From a virus, in the IMG/VR virus record IMGVR_UViG_3300043015_001993, positions 1-26,109 of that record: a stretch of DNA of 26,109 nucleotides; one strand, written 5' to 3'. The position numbers were made by a program, and so were the translations under genes. A model generated the notes under the pieces. The model did not search any database, had not been told where the DNA came from, and worked only from the letters and a program-made list of their open reading frames with translations. How positions within the stretch are numbered: position 1 is the first letter of the stretch; each line of letters begins with the position of its first letter. Below, piece by piece: positions 7,665 to 15,315 of the stretch.

Positions 7665-7696
7665 AAAAAATAACCTAACCCATAGAGGAGAGAGAT

Positions 7697-8011
7697 ATGG
7701 CAGAAGGTACACACCCAGCAGATACCAATGGTGATGGTATCGTTGATGAACGTGAACATGAAATGTACCTTGAGTTCAAGCGTAAGGAAATGGAAGACGC
7801 TGATGCTCAACGGGATGCAATCCGCAAGATGGCTTGGTTCGCACTTTTTGGTTTGTTACTTTATCCATTAGGGATATTTGTAACATCGATGTTTGGATTA
7901 TCAGAGGCAGCAGGTTTGATTGCTGATATTGCGCCAACATACTTTGCATCAATTGCGGTATTAGTCTCGGCATTCTTTGGAGCAGACGCACTCGGCAAAT
8001 CTAAAAAATAG
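7697..8011 (+). CDS. small membrane protein with canonical EF-hand loop
   Basis: A 104-residue protein. Residues 9-20 (DTNGDGIVDERE) are a perfect 12-residue EF-hand/dockerin-type calcium loop, with Asp9, Asn11, Asp13, Asp17 and Glu20 in the ligand positions. A charged helix (EMYLEFKRKEMEDADAQRD) follows, then two hydrophobic segments at about 45-66 and 75-97 and a basic end (GKSKK). It has a strong ribosome-binding site (GAGGAGAGA) and a late promoter, so it is made late and in quantity. The two-TM topology would fit a holin-like or virion membrane-interacting role, but neither is shown. Confidence 0.8.
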   Translation: MAEGTHPADTNGDGIVDEREHEMYLEFKRKEMEDADAQRDAIRKMAWFALFGLLLYPLGIFVTSMFGLSEAAGLIADIAPTYFASIAVLVSAFFGADALGKSKK

Positions 8012-8014
8012 ATT

Positions 8015-8185
8015 ATGTGGGTATTATTAGTTATGATAATGACCTCAGGCTCTCAACCTGAGGTTATAGCTTATGACCAAGGATGGTACACAAGCTGGGG
8101 TGAATGTAGAGACGTTGGAAAAGCTATGACCAGCGAACTCGATGGAAAATATACATATACATGTGTTGAATGGAAAAAGCGTTAA
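8015..8185 (+). CDS. 56-residue protein with short hydrophobic N-terminus
   Basis: ATG at 8015, three bases after the previous stop, to TAA at 8183-8185. The protein begins MWVLLVMIMTSGSQPEV, a short hydrophobic leader that could be a weak signal or anchor. It then has a small domain with two Cys (31 and 50) in WGECRDVGKAM and YTYTCVEWKKR, a spacing compatible with a disulfide bond. This resembles the small secreted Cys-pair proteins seen in marine phages, but I cannot name it. A strong RNA hairpin lies within its codons 9-18. Confidence 0.6.
   Translation: MWVLLVMIMTSGSQPEVIAYDQGWYTSWGECRDVGKAMTSELDGKYTYTCVEWKKR
8039..8067 (+). repeat. 11-bp inverted repeat (RNA hairpin) inside the 56-residue ORF
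   Basis: ATGACCTCAGG (8039-8049) pairs with CCTGAGGTTAT (8057-8067), with one G-T wobble, around a 7-nt loop, CTCTCAA. The 7-bp core is GC-rich. No T-run follows, so it is not a typical terminator. It lies between the virion genes and the glycan cassette. Confidence 0.6.
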
Positions 8186-8188
8186 TTT

Positions 8189-8980
8189 ATGAAAAAACTG
8201 ATCTATCAGGTTTCTATTGGGAAACCTTCTAAATTATATGGACATTGTACTCAATCGGTAAAAGACTATGCAGACCGAATTGGTGCAGATTATATTAAAC
8301 AAACAATTCCTACCTTAAAAATCAAGCCAGATCCTTTTGCTACAAATAGGCATCCAAATGCTTGGGAAAAGCATGGCGGATTTATGCCTATCTTTGAAAA
8401 AGAAAATGTCTTTAATTATTTTGATGAATATGACATGTGCTGTGTTATAGATGCCGACATCTATGTTCGTCCAGATGCACCAGACATTTTTGAAGAGATG
8501 AGTGAAAATGATACCGTTGGTTCTGTTTATGAATGCGATCTACCAATCAATGACGCGTATGCTGCAAAGATTAAACAGTATTCTCAAAATTGCTGGTCTA
8601 ATTATATGAAGTTTGATTGGAATCCACAGCCACGTACGGGATTAGATTTCTTTAATTCTGGTGTAATGCTTTATAATTCAAAGAATATGAAAAAAGCATT
8701 AAATGGAATGACACCAAAACAGTTCTTGCAGCAGCCGATGTTAAAAGATTTCATTGATGGCATTGGTTGGTTAAAATGGCAGTCAGATCAGATGACCCTA
8801 AATTATTGGTTTAAAGCAAAAGGCATTCCGGTCAAACGCTTGAATTGGAAGTGGAATACATTATTCACTGCGGTTTATACTAAAGATATGAAAGAAGCTC
8901 ATTTTGTGCATTTCTTCCTTAAAGATAAATTGCCTAATCATGGTGAAAATGTAGAACAACTTATGAAAGAAATTACATGA
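8189..8980 (+). CDS. GT8-like glycosyltransferase (GT-A fold)
   Basis: A 263-residue protein. The N-terminus MKKLIYQVSIG is a GT-A first strand; VIDADIYV at 86-93 supplies the DxD metal/nucleotide-sugar motif; NSGVMLYN at 156-163 and SDQMTLNYW at 199-207 match the acceptor-side motifs of GT8-type enzymes; HFVHFFLKDK near 238-247 is the usual C-terminal His motif. It should transfer a sugar from a nucleotide-sugar in the cytoplasm; donor and acceptor are unknown. It is related to the proteins at 11942 and 12712, which share the MKxxIYQ-type start and motif order. First gene of the overlapping glycan cassette; it overlaps the next gene by 4 nt. An alternative is a glycosyltransferase-like protein without activity. 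Confidence 0.8.
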   Translation: MKKLIYQVSIGKPSKLYGHCTQSVKDYADRIGADYIKQTIPTLKIKPDPFATNRHPNAWEKHGGFMPIFEKENVFNYFDEYDMCCVIDADIYVRPDAPDIFEEMSENDTVGSVYECDLPINDAYAAKIKQYSQNCWSNYMKFDWNPQPRTGLDFFNSGVMLYNSKNMKKALNGMTPKQFLQQPMLKDFIDGIGWLKWQSDQMTLNYWFKAKGIPVKRLNWKWNTLFTAVYTKDMKEAHFVHFFLKDKLPNHGENVEQLMKEIT

Positions 8981-9483
8981 TACCAATGATGACAAAGAAT
9001 GAATGGGAATTTTTAAAATCCTATTTACATTCTGATCAAATCATGTTAGAATATGGTTCTGGCATAAGTACTGGATTATTAGCTAAACTAGTGAATACTT
9101 TATATTCAATTGAGCACTATAAAGATTGGTATAACAGAGTAGTTAAAGAAATAAAAGGTTTAGATAATGTGCAGTACCTTTATATACCAAAGGAAAGCGG
9201 TGCACCGAAAGAAGATCGCAATCTAGATCCTAAGTTTTATGAGAAATATATAAACTGGCCAAAGACACAAGATGTAATATTTGATGTTGTGTTCATTGAT
9301 GGACGAGCTAGACAATGGGTTGCTGAATCTATACTGGATAATATAAGAGATGATTCTTTAGTTTTTATCCACGATTGGAATCCAAAACTAAAACCAAAAT
9401 ACAGAATGCGTTACAAGAGAATATTAGATCTTTACGATATTGTAAAATCAGAAAATATGATGACATTACTGAGAAAAAAATGA
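8977..9483 (+). CDS. class I SAM-dependent methyltransferase-like protein
   Basis: A 168-residue protein. LEYGSGISTGLL at about 24-35 is SAM motif I (E-x-G-x-G), LYSIEHYKDWY at 43-53 ends strand beta-2 with an acidic residue, FDVVFIDGRAR is motif IV, and LVFIHDWNPK is the motif V/VI region. The size and pattern fit small sugar or natural-product methyltransferases, and the position inside a glycosyltransferase cassette suggests it methylates a sugar; that is inference. Start and stop overlap both neighbours by 4 nt (ATGA), so translation is coupled. Confidence 0.75.
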   Translation: MIPMMTKNEWEFLKSYLHSDQIMLEYGSGISTGLLAKLVNTLYSIEHYKDWYNRVVKEIKGLDNVQYLYIPKESGAPKEDRNLDPKFYEKYINWPKTQDVIFDVVFIDGRARQWVAESILDNIRDDSLVFIHDWNPKLKPKYRMRYKRILDLYDIVKSENMMTLLRKK

Positions 9484-10172
9484 TTATTGATCCTAAAATT
9501 TTTATTCATATACCAAAAAATGCTGGTACAACCGTACGATTAAGTCCTATATTGAAAGGTAGGATTATTGAATCAGTTCCACAAAACCATAAAAGCAAAG
9601 AATATTCTGCTGCTGTAAAAGCACATATGGATAAGATTGGCGATCACCACGGATATGAGCATGCAAGATGGCGGGATTTAAAACCAACTCTTACGTCAGC
9701 TTATGACGCATTTGCAGTGATCCGCAATCCATGGTCTCGTGTGGTATCACGCTATCTTTTTGCAAAGAAAGTAACCGAAGTTGAAAAGAAACCTGATGCT
9801 CCACCTGGAAAATATAAAATTAATTCCCTAGAACATTTCTTAGAAGAACGCCATGAATGGGGAAACATGGAATATATGTGGCATCGTGCAATCCGTGGAT
9901 GGTACCCACAAATTGATTATGTTACTGATGAATCCGGAAACATCCGCTGTGATTGTATTCGTCAAGAAGAATTTGATACTGCAATCAAACAGTATTTTAA
10001 ATTGCCTAGTATGGATCGTCATCGGAATGTGACAAATATGTTAAAAGGAGATTGGAAAGATTTATATAATGAGAAGACAATTCAAATTGTTGGTGATTGG
10101 TATCAAGCAGATATCGATGCATTTGGATTTGATTTCGATACTCCTGCACAAAAGAATTATTGGAGTTTATAA
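9480..10172 (+). CDS. PAPS-dependent sulfotransferase-like protein (first of two)
   Basis: A 230-residue protein. IHIPKNAGTT at residues 9-18 is the 5'-phosphosulfate-binding loop of the Sulfotransfer_2/carbohydrate sulfotransferase type, and VIRNPWSRVVSRY at 80-92 is the 3'-phosphate-binding motif (Arg and Ser). Both parts of the PAPS site are therefore present. It should move sulfate from PAPS to a hydroxyl, most plausibly on the glycan made by the surrounding enzymes. The start is ATG 9480, overlapping the methyltransferase stop; a longer in-frame extension to 9375 would run into the upstream gene and precede the motif with unrelated sequence. A second sulfotransferase follows directly. 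Confidence 0.88.
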   Translation: MIIDPKIFIHIPKNAGTTVRLSPILKGRIIESVPQNHKSKEYSAAVKAHMDKIGDHHGYEHARWRDLKPTLTSAYDAFAVIRNPWSRVVSRYLFAKKVTEVEKKPDAPPGKYKINSLEHFLEERHEWGNMEYMWHRAIRGWYPQIDYVTDESGNIRCDCIRQEEFDTAIKQYFKLPSMDRHRNVTNMLKGDWKDLYNEKTIQIVGDWYQADIDAFGFDFDTPAQKNYWSL

Positions 10173-10780
10173 TGTCTTGTAGATTAACTGAAAAGAATGT
10201 TACATTCATACATATTCCAAAAACTGGTGGAAAATCAATTCGTAAGTTTTTAGAGACTAATCATGACTTTGTAAGAAAAACAATTCATGGAAAGGACAAT
10301 TTAGAAAAATTATCTCCCGCAGAATGGAATAAAGCTAAACATCCAACAATGATAGAAACAAAAGAGATTTATGGACTGGATGATTTGGGATATATTTTCA
10401 CTTGCGTTAGAAATCCATATCATCGTATTATGAGTGGATATTTTCACATGACACATATGAAAATAATTCCGAACTGTACATTTAGTAGATTTATTAAAGA
10501 TAAAATTCATTACGACGGATTTATGAGACCAATGGTTGATTATATTGAGGATATGACTGGTGTTAATCACATTATGAAATACGAGACATTAACCGAAGAC
10601 TTTGAATATATAAAAAGTGAATTAAAGTTAGAAGGTGATTTGCCGAATATTGGTAAATCTTTTAATACTAATAATGTATATTCAAATATATACAAAAACA
10701 ATCCAGAATTTATAAAAATGGTTTATAACTTATATAGGCCAGATTTTATTAGATTTGAATACGATAGGGATCAAATATGA
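10172..10780 (+). CDS. PAPS-dependent sulfotransferase-like protein (second of two)
   Basis: A 202-residue protein. IHIPKTGGKS at 13-22 is the 5'-PSB loop in its most typical form, and CVRNPYHRIMSGY at 78-90 is the 3'-phosphate motif. It is clearly of the same family as its upstream neighbour but diverged outside the motifs, so the two probably act on different positions or sugars. The start is ATG 10172, with GGAG 6 nt upstream at 10162-10165; an in-frame TTG at 10160 is less likely. The stop overlaps the next start (ATGA). Confidence 0.88.
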   Translation: MSCRLTEKNVTFIHIPKTGGKSIRKFLETNHDFVRKTIHGKDNLEKLSPAEWNKAKHPTMIETKEIYGLDDLGYIFTCVRNPYHRIMSGYFHMTHMKIIPNCTFSRFIKDKIHYDGFMRPMVDYIEDMTGVNHIMKYETLTEDFEYIKSELKLEGDLPNIGKSFNTNNVYSNIYKNNPEFIKMVYNLYRPDFIRFEYDRDQI

Positions 10781-11940
10781 AAATTTTAGTACTCGGCGGC
10801 GATGGTTTTTGCGGATGGCCAACTGCATTAAAACTATACGCAAATGGACATGATGTTTTAATCCTAGATAATCTATCTAGAAGATTAATTGATGATGAAT
10901 TAAAAACTTCATCCCTCACGGAAATTGCCACAATTGAACAAAGAATCAGAAAAGCCCAATCTGTGATTGGCAATAAACAAGGTTCTGGTAGTATTAAGTT
11001 TGTACGATGTGATGTTAGAAAATATCATAAACTTGTTGAGCACCTCCGTGCTTTTTGGCCAGATGCGATTGTACATTTTGCAGAACAAAGATCTGCTCCA
11101 TATTCAATGATCTCTCAAAAAGAAAGACGATATACTATTGAGAATAATATCCTTGCTACTAATGCAGTACTCGATGCTATCGTAGATGTGAATCCAAAAA
11201 TTCATTTAGTACACCTAGGAACTATGGGTGTGTATGGCTACTCAAAAGAATTTGGCGATATTCCGGAAGGATATTTAGACGTACAAATTAAAGAAACGCA
11301 AGAAGACGTTAGTATATTATATCCAACAAATCCAGGTAGTATCTACCATATGACCAAATCATTGGATCAGATTTTATTCCAATTCTATAATAAAAACTGG
11401 GGAATTAAAATTACTGATCTTCATCAAGGTATTGTATGGGGAACACAGACAGAAGAAACTAAATTGCATCCGCATTTAATGAATCGATTTGATTATGATG
11501 GAATCTATGGTACAGTCTTAAATAGATTTATTGTTCAGGCAGCATCAGGCAATGAGCTAACTGTTTACGGCACTGGTGGGCAGAAACGTGCATTTATTCA
11601 TATTGAAGATTCTGCTCGGTGTATTCAACTTGCTTGTGAAAATCCACCGACTGGAAAAGACCCGAAGGTGCGTATTTTTAATCAAGTATCAGAGTGTAAA
11701 ACTGTTAAACAACTAGCACAATATGTTGCGCGCGCATACAATGCTAATATTTCTTATGTTAAGAATCCGCGTAAAGAGGCTGAATCAAATGAACTTACGG
11801 TGCATAATGAAGGATTACAATCGCTTGGGTTTAAACCTTTAACTCTGCAGAAAAAATTAGTAGATGATACCCAGGTATTGGCTGAAACATTTAAGAACGG
11901 AGTGGACAGAAGTAAGTTCTTAATGTCACCAAATTGGTAA
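10777..11940 (+). CDS. sqdB: UDP-sulfoquinovose synthase (SQD1/SqdB family)
   Basis: A 387-residue extended short-chain dehydrogenase, full length for the family. The enzyme converts UDP-glucose and sulfite to UDP-sulfoquinovose, using NAD. The Rossmann motif GGDGFCG is at 7-13. Thr149 in LGTMGVYG and Tyr190/Lys194 in YHMTK give the catalytic triad. Hallmarks that separate this family from ordinary epimerases are present: DNLSRRLIDDEL, FAEQRSAPYSMI (101-112), DLHQGIVWGTQTEET, HPHLMNRFDYDGIYGT, LNRFIVQAASG and LTVYGTGGQKRAFIHIED. These closely follow plant SQD1 as I remember it. No GT4-type sulfolipid synthase (SqdX/SQD2) lies in the window, so the product may feed a glycan instead. It sits between the sulfotransferases and five glycosyltransferases, overlapping upstream by 4 nt. 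Confidence 0.93.
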   Translation: MKILVLGGDGFCGWPTALKLYANGHDVLILDNLSRRLIDDELKTSSLTEIATIEQRIRKAQSVIGNKQGSGSIKFVRCDVRKYHKLVEHLRAFWPDAIVHFAEQRSAPYSMISQKERRYTIENNILATNAVLDAIVDVNPKIHLVHLGTMGVYGYSKEFGDIPEGYLDVQIKETQEDVSILYPTNPGSIYHMTKSLDQILFQFYNKNWGIKITDLHQGIVWGTQTEETKLHPHLMNRFDYDGIYGTVLNRFIVQAASGNELTVYGTGGQKRAFIHIEDSARCIQLACENPPTGKDPKVRIFNQVSECKTVKQLAQYVARAYNANISYVKNPRKEAESNELTVHNEGLQSLGFKPLTLQKKLVDDTQVLAETFKNGVDRSKFLMSPNW

Positions 11941-11941
11941 T

Positions 11942-12715
11942 ATGAAAAACGCAATATTTTCTTATTTTCTACCGGCTGCCGGTGTTGATAAGCTGAAACA
12001 TTATAGAGGACTAGACGGTATCCCTGAATGGGGAATCCGTGCTAGTTCTTATTTCCAAAAATACGCCAATATTCACGGTGTTGATTATCACTTCTCTACT
12101 GAATCATATTGTAATGCAAGATCAAATTATTTTGAGATATGTCGTGTTTATCTCGATCCGATGTTTGACCAATACGATAAAGTATTATTTGTAGATTTAG
12201 ATGTTGTTCCAAAAGATATGTCCGCAAACATATTTGATATCGATGTTATTGATATTGCAGGATGGCCAGAATTTAAACATACAAAAATTAAAGGCGATCC
12301 TAAGTGGGATGACAATCCTCCGCTCAGAGCCAGATTCGAACACTTTGGCGCACCGATGATCAAACCTAAAACTGCAACTGATAACAGTACGCGGATGCTA
12401 AATACAGGTGTATTATTATGGTCAAAAGAAGCAAGATTAAAAGCCCGAGAAAGTTTTGATCATTTTGAAGATTGGTTTGGATATAAAAATAAATTACTAG
12501 AACCCGGTAAATGGGAAGACTTTGGACATAGTTCTTATTGTTTAGATCAGCCGTTTCTTAATGCTATGTTTAATAAATTTAATTTTGATGTTCTAGAACT
12601 GGATTATAAATGGAATAGGTTCCCTACAAAAGATGAAAATGAGCCATGTTATTTTGCTCATTATCTTGGTAAGGATGGAAAGAATGTTATACTAGATGTG
12701 TTCCCTGAATTATGA
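11942..12715 (+). CDS. GT8-like glycosyltransferase (GT-A fold)
   Basis: A 257-residue protein. VLFVDLDVVP at 81-90 contains the DxD motif (Asp85, Asp87), MLNTGVLLW at 152-160 and CLDQPFLNAMF at 200-210 are the typical acceptor and catalytic-side motifs, and FAHYLGKDGK at 237-246 is the C-terminal His/Lys element contacting UDP phosphates. This is the most typical GT8-like member of the cassette. A nucleotide-sugar donor is assumed; UDP-sulfoquinovose from the adjacent synthase is an attractive but untested candidate. It begins one base after the synthase stop and overlaps the next gene by 4 nt. Confidence 0.83.
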   Translation: MKNAIFSYFLPAAGVDKLKHYRGLDGIPEWGIRASSYFQKYANIHGVDYHFSTESYCNARSNYFEICRVYLDPMFDQYDKVLFVDLDVVPKDMSANIFDIDVIDIAGWPEFKHTKIKGDPKWDDNPPLRARFEHFGAPMIKPKTATDNSTRMLNTGVLLWSKEARLKARESFDHFEDWFGYKNKLLEPGKWEDFGHSSYCLDQPFLNAMFNKFNFDVLELDYKWNRFPTKDENEPCYFAHYLGKDGKNVILDVFPEL

Positions 12716-13365
12716 AAACTATTATATACCAAAATATTGTTAACGAACCAGATCTTCAAGAGAATAAAAGACTTTTGTTTGATACGGCTGCAACGACTAT
12801 AGAACGTTATGCAAATAATATTGGATCTGAATATTTACTCTCAAGAGAAAAATATTTTCCAAACTACCACTCTATATGGGGTATTTTTAGAATTTTAAAA
12901 GATCCGACATTTAAGGAATATGATAAAGTAGTATTTGTAGACGGTGATGTATTTGCAAGAAATACTAAAAATAATATATTTAAAAAGTATGATAGTTTTG
13001 CAGCATGTCGAAATACCGAAAATGATCGATCCCATATGCGACCCGAATATAAATTGTTTGGACCAAGGTTTTTTAACTCAGGTATCGTAATATTTAATCC
13101 TGAAGATATTGATAAATTAAGTAAAAACAATCCTGACAAATATATGAGAGAATATCAGAATGTAAAACCTGGTAGAGATCAATTAGCATTAAATGTTATG
13201 GCACATCAAATCTTAGGTCCATACATTGAGATTATGAAAAAAGATGCATGCTATTTAAAAGATGAATCAGAATCTATGACTGCACCATTAGTTCACTTAG
13301 CAGGAAGAGACCGGCAAAAATATTGGAATAATATTAATTTTTGGAATGAACAGTTTGAGGTATAA
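12712..13365 (+). CDS. GT8-like glycosyltransferase (GT-A fold)
   Basis: A 217-residue protein, shorter than its two paralogues in the cassette. VVFVDGDVFA at 73-82 carries the DxD motif as Asp77/Asp79, FFNSGIVIFN at 120-129 and GRDQLALNVM at 154-163 are the acceptor-side motifs, and VHLAGRDRQKYW near the C-terminus replaces the usual His-x-x-Gly-x-x-Lys element. The start MKTIIYQNIV echoes the gene at 8189. It probably adds one sugar to the growing glycan; donor and linkage cannot be read from the sequence. Confidence 0.8.
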   Translation: MKTIIYQNIVNEPDLQENKRLLFDTAATTIERYANNIGSEYLLSREKYFPNYHSIWGIFRILKDPTFKEYDKVVFVDGDVFARNTKNNIFKKYDSFAACRNTENDRSHMRPEYKLFGPRFFNSGIVIFNPEDIDKLSKNNPDKYMREYQNVKPGRDQLALNVMAHQILGPYIEIMKKDACYLKDESESMTAPLVHLAGRDRQKYWNNINFWNEQFEV

Positions 13366-14046
13366 ATGGAAGCCCATATTATTACATTGACATCTAATCT
13401 ACGATCATCTGCAGCAGCAGATCGATGTAAAAAATCAGCTAATATACCAATTAAAACATTTGAAGCTGTAACTGAAACACAAGCCGAAAAACTTATGAGA
13501 GATTTTTATATCAGATGGAATTATCCGTGGAAGGGTGAGGAATACGATATGAAAGCAGGTGTGAAAAAAACTGCATATCAGACTGTTGAACCTATGAGAA
13601 GAATTGCTTGTTTCTTATCTCATTATCTTTTATGGAAACGTTGTGCAGAGCAAAACGAACCACTCATGGTTCTAGAACATGATGCAATCTTTATTAAACC
13701 ATTTGATGAAACACCATTTATGAAAGCCGAATGTGAAATTATTTCAATTAACGATCCACGTGGTGCTACGCGCAAGGCGCAAGACTTTCATGAGAAATTA
13801 CAAAAAGGACCACAACTAATTCAACGTGTTCCAACTATTGATGATCTCATGATTCCTCAAGGATTGCCTGGAAACAGTGCATACATAATTAAACCAGGCG
13901 GAGCTCAAAAGATGCTCGAGCTTGTAAAAGAATTTGGTGCTTGGCCAAATGATGCTTTGATGTGTAAACAACTAATTCAAACATTAGCGTCAAGTAAGGT
14001 TTATTATACAAAGGTACAAGGTACTCCTTCGACAACATCATTATGA
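13366..14046 (+). CDS. GT25-like (LPS-type) glycosyltransferase A
   Basis: A 226-residue protein. MEAHIITLTSNLRSS is the N-terminal strand and Arg loop of GT25 (LPS/LOS glycosyltransferase) enzymes. RRIACFLSHYLLWKRC at 78-93 is the hallmark 'GCxxSH' helix, with Ala in place of Gly. VLEHDAIF at 102-109 stands where most members have an ED(D) metal motif, here EHD. GNSAYIIKPGGAQKML is the conserved C-terminal acceptor region. It is paired with a tandem paralogue that shares the RSxxxADRCxKSA start, so the two arose by duplication. Base GAGG upstream is the ribosome-binding site. Confidence 0.82.
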   Translation: MEAHIITLTSNLRSSAAADRCKKSANIPIKTFEAVTETQAEKLMRDFYIRWNYPWKGEEYDMKAGVKKTAYQTVEPMRRIACFLSHYLLWKRCAEQNEPLMVLEHDAIFIKPFDETPFMKAECEIISINDPRGATRKAQDFHEKLQKGPQLIQRVPTIDDLMIPQGLPGNSAYIIKPGGAQKMLELVKEFGAWPNDALMCKQLIQTLASSKVYYTKVQGTPSTTSL

Positions 14047-14684
14047 AAGCAAGTGTAATTACAATCATTAACAATATCCGATCTCGTCAAGTTGCGGATC
14101 GTTGCATTAAATCAGCAGCTGCAAATGGTTTACATGTAGATTATTTTTCTGCAATTACTCCGGACAGCGATCCATTAAAAATCGCTTCTCAAGAAAATAT
14201 TCCTATTGAAGGATTTGAAGAAAAGTATTCAAGGTTTACTAATTGCCTTGCTGCTTTCTTATCTCATTATTGGTTATGGAAAGTAACTGCAGCAGGGACA
14301 CATCCTCACGTAATTTTTGAACATGATGCCGTTATGGTAAGTCCGCTTCCAAATGTTTTTCACGGTGATATTGTAAATCTTGGTAAGCCTTCTTATGGTA
14401 AATGGAATACACCAACATTTTTAGGTGAAGGCCCATTAACATCAAAAGCATATTTCCCTGGGGCACACGCATACTATATTACTCCAAAAGGAGCACAGCA
14501 ATTGATTGATCAGGCACACATTGATGCTGGTCCTACAGATATTTTTATTAATAAAAGCCATTTTAATGATTTAAAAGAAGTATTTCCGTATTGTGCTGAA
14601 GCAAAGGATAGCTTTACGACAATTCAAAATGAAACCGGGTGTCTAGCTAAACATAACTATGGTGAATCGTATGAAGTTATTTAA
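14043..14684 (+). CDS. GT25-like (LPS-type) glycosyltransferase B
   Basis: A 213-residue paralogue of the preceding gene. It has MKASVITIINNIRSR, the shared ADRCIKSAA, CLAAFLSHYWLWK at 68-80, IFEHDAVM at 91-98 (again EHD rather than EDD) and GAHAYYITPKGAQQLID. Retention of the unusual EHD in both copies suggests it is functional in this subfamily. It overlaps the upstream gene by 4 nt and the downstream gene by 14 nt. It likely transfers a hexose in the cytoplasm; specificity unknown. Confidence 0.82.
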   Translation: MKASVITIINNIRSRQVADRCIKSAAANGLHVDYFSAITPDSDPLKIASQENIPIEGFEEKYSRFTNCLAAFLSHYWLWKVTAAGTHPHVIFEHDAVMVSPLPNVFHGDIVNLGKPSYGKWNTPTFLGEGPLTSKAYFPGAHAYYITPKGAQQLIDQAHIDAGPTDIFINKSHFNDLKEVFPYCAEAKDSFTTIQNETGCLAKHNYGESYEVI

Positions 14685-15315
14685 AAATGCGGTATTAATT
14701 GGTTGTGATGCTAAGCAAGAATGGATGATGCGATGGTGGTTTGACAATTATAAAAAACATAATAACCTACCGGTCATTTGTGCTGATTTTGGTTTATCTC
14801 CTCAAGGTCGTAAATATGCTGAATCTCAGTCTAAGCACGTAATTGATATGACTGGTATCCAAGAAAAAGGATGGTTTAAAAAACCAAAGTCAATGTTAGC
14901 GTGTCCTGCAGAAAAAACTTTGTGGATTGATATTGATGCAGAAATAAAAGGATCGTTGAAAGAAGCTTTTAATATGTTCGAACCAGGTAAACTTGCAATG
15001 GTTGAAGATCATCCATGGAAAAAACGCCGTGGTGAACTATGGCATAATTCTGGAGTAGTCGGGTTTATTGGTAAACCACAGATTTTAAAAGATTGGGCAG
15101 CTAGAGTTGAAGCAAATCCTAGAATCGGTGATCAAGAAGTTCTTCATAGTATGTTAAATCCTATTACAAAAATTACATATATAAAAGATCTTCCGCATCG
15201 ATTTAATGTGTTACGAATTGATGTTGATGATAATAATGTTCCAAAAGATCCTGTCGTTATGCATTGGACTGGATCAAAGGGTAAAGATATAATTAGGAGT
15301 CAGTTGAATGCCTAG
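14671..15315 (+). CDS. glycosyltransferase-like protein, GT-A fold
   Basis: A 214-residue protein. LWIDIDAEI at 84-92 has a DxD motif, WHNSGVVGFI at 124-133 and GDQEVLHS at 153-160 follow in GT8-like order, and MHWTGSKGK at 197-205 resembles the C-terminal His-x-x-Gly-x-Lys element. It is more diverged than the other GT8-like genes, and LPVICADFGLSP resembles the nucleotide-diphospho-sugar transferase group. ATG 14671 is chosen over an in-frame ATG at 14659, because GGTG precedes it and it keeps a smaller overlap with the upstream gene; this choice is uncertain. Confidence 0.7.
   Translation: MKLFKNAVLIGCDAKQEWMMRWWFDNYKKHNNLPVICADFGLSPQGRKYAESQSKHVIDMTGIQEKGWFKKPKSMLACPAEKTLWIDIDAEIKGSLKEAFNMFEPGKLAMVEDHPWKKRRGELWHNSGVVGFIGKPQILKDWAARVEANPRIGDQEVLHSMLNPITKITYIKDLPHRFNVLRIDVDDNNVPKDPVVMHWTGSKGKDIIRSQLNA

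Noticed and set aside
10777-11940. Ordinary UDP-glucose 4-epimerase or dTDP-glucose dehydratase
   Set aside because: The SQD1-specific blocks (EQRSAPYSM, NRFDYDGIYGT, YGTGGQKRAF) and the 387-residue length favour sulfoquinovose synthase.
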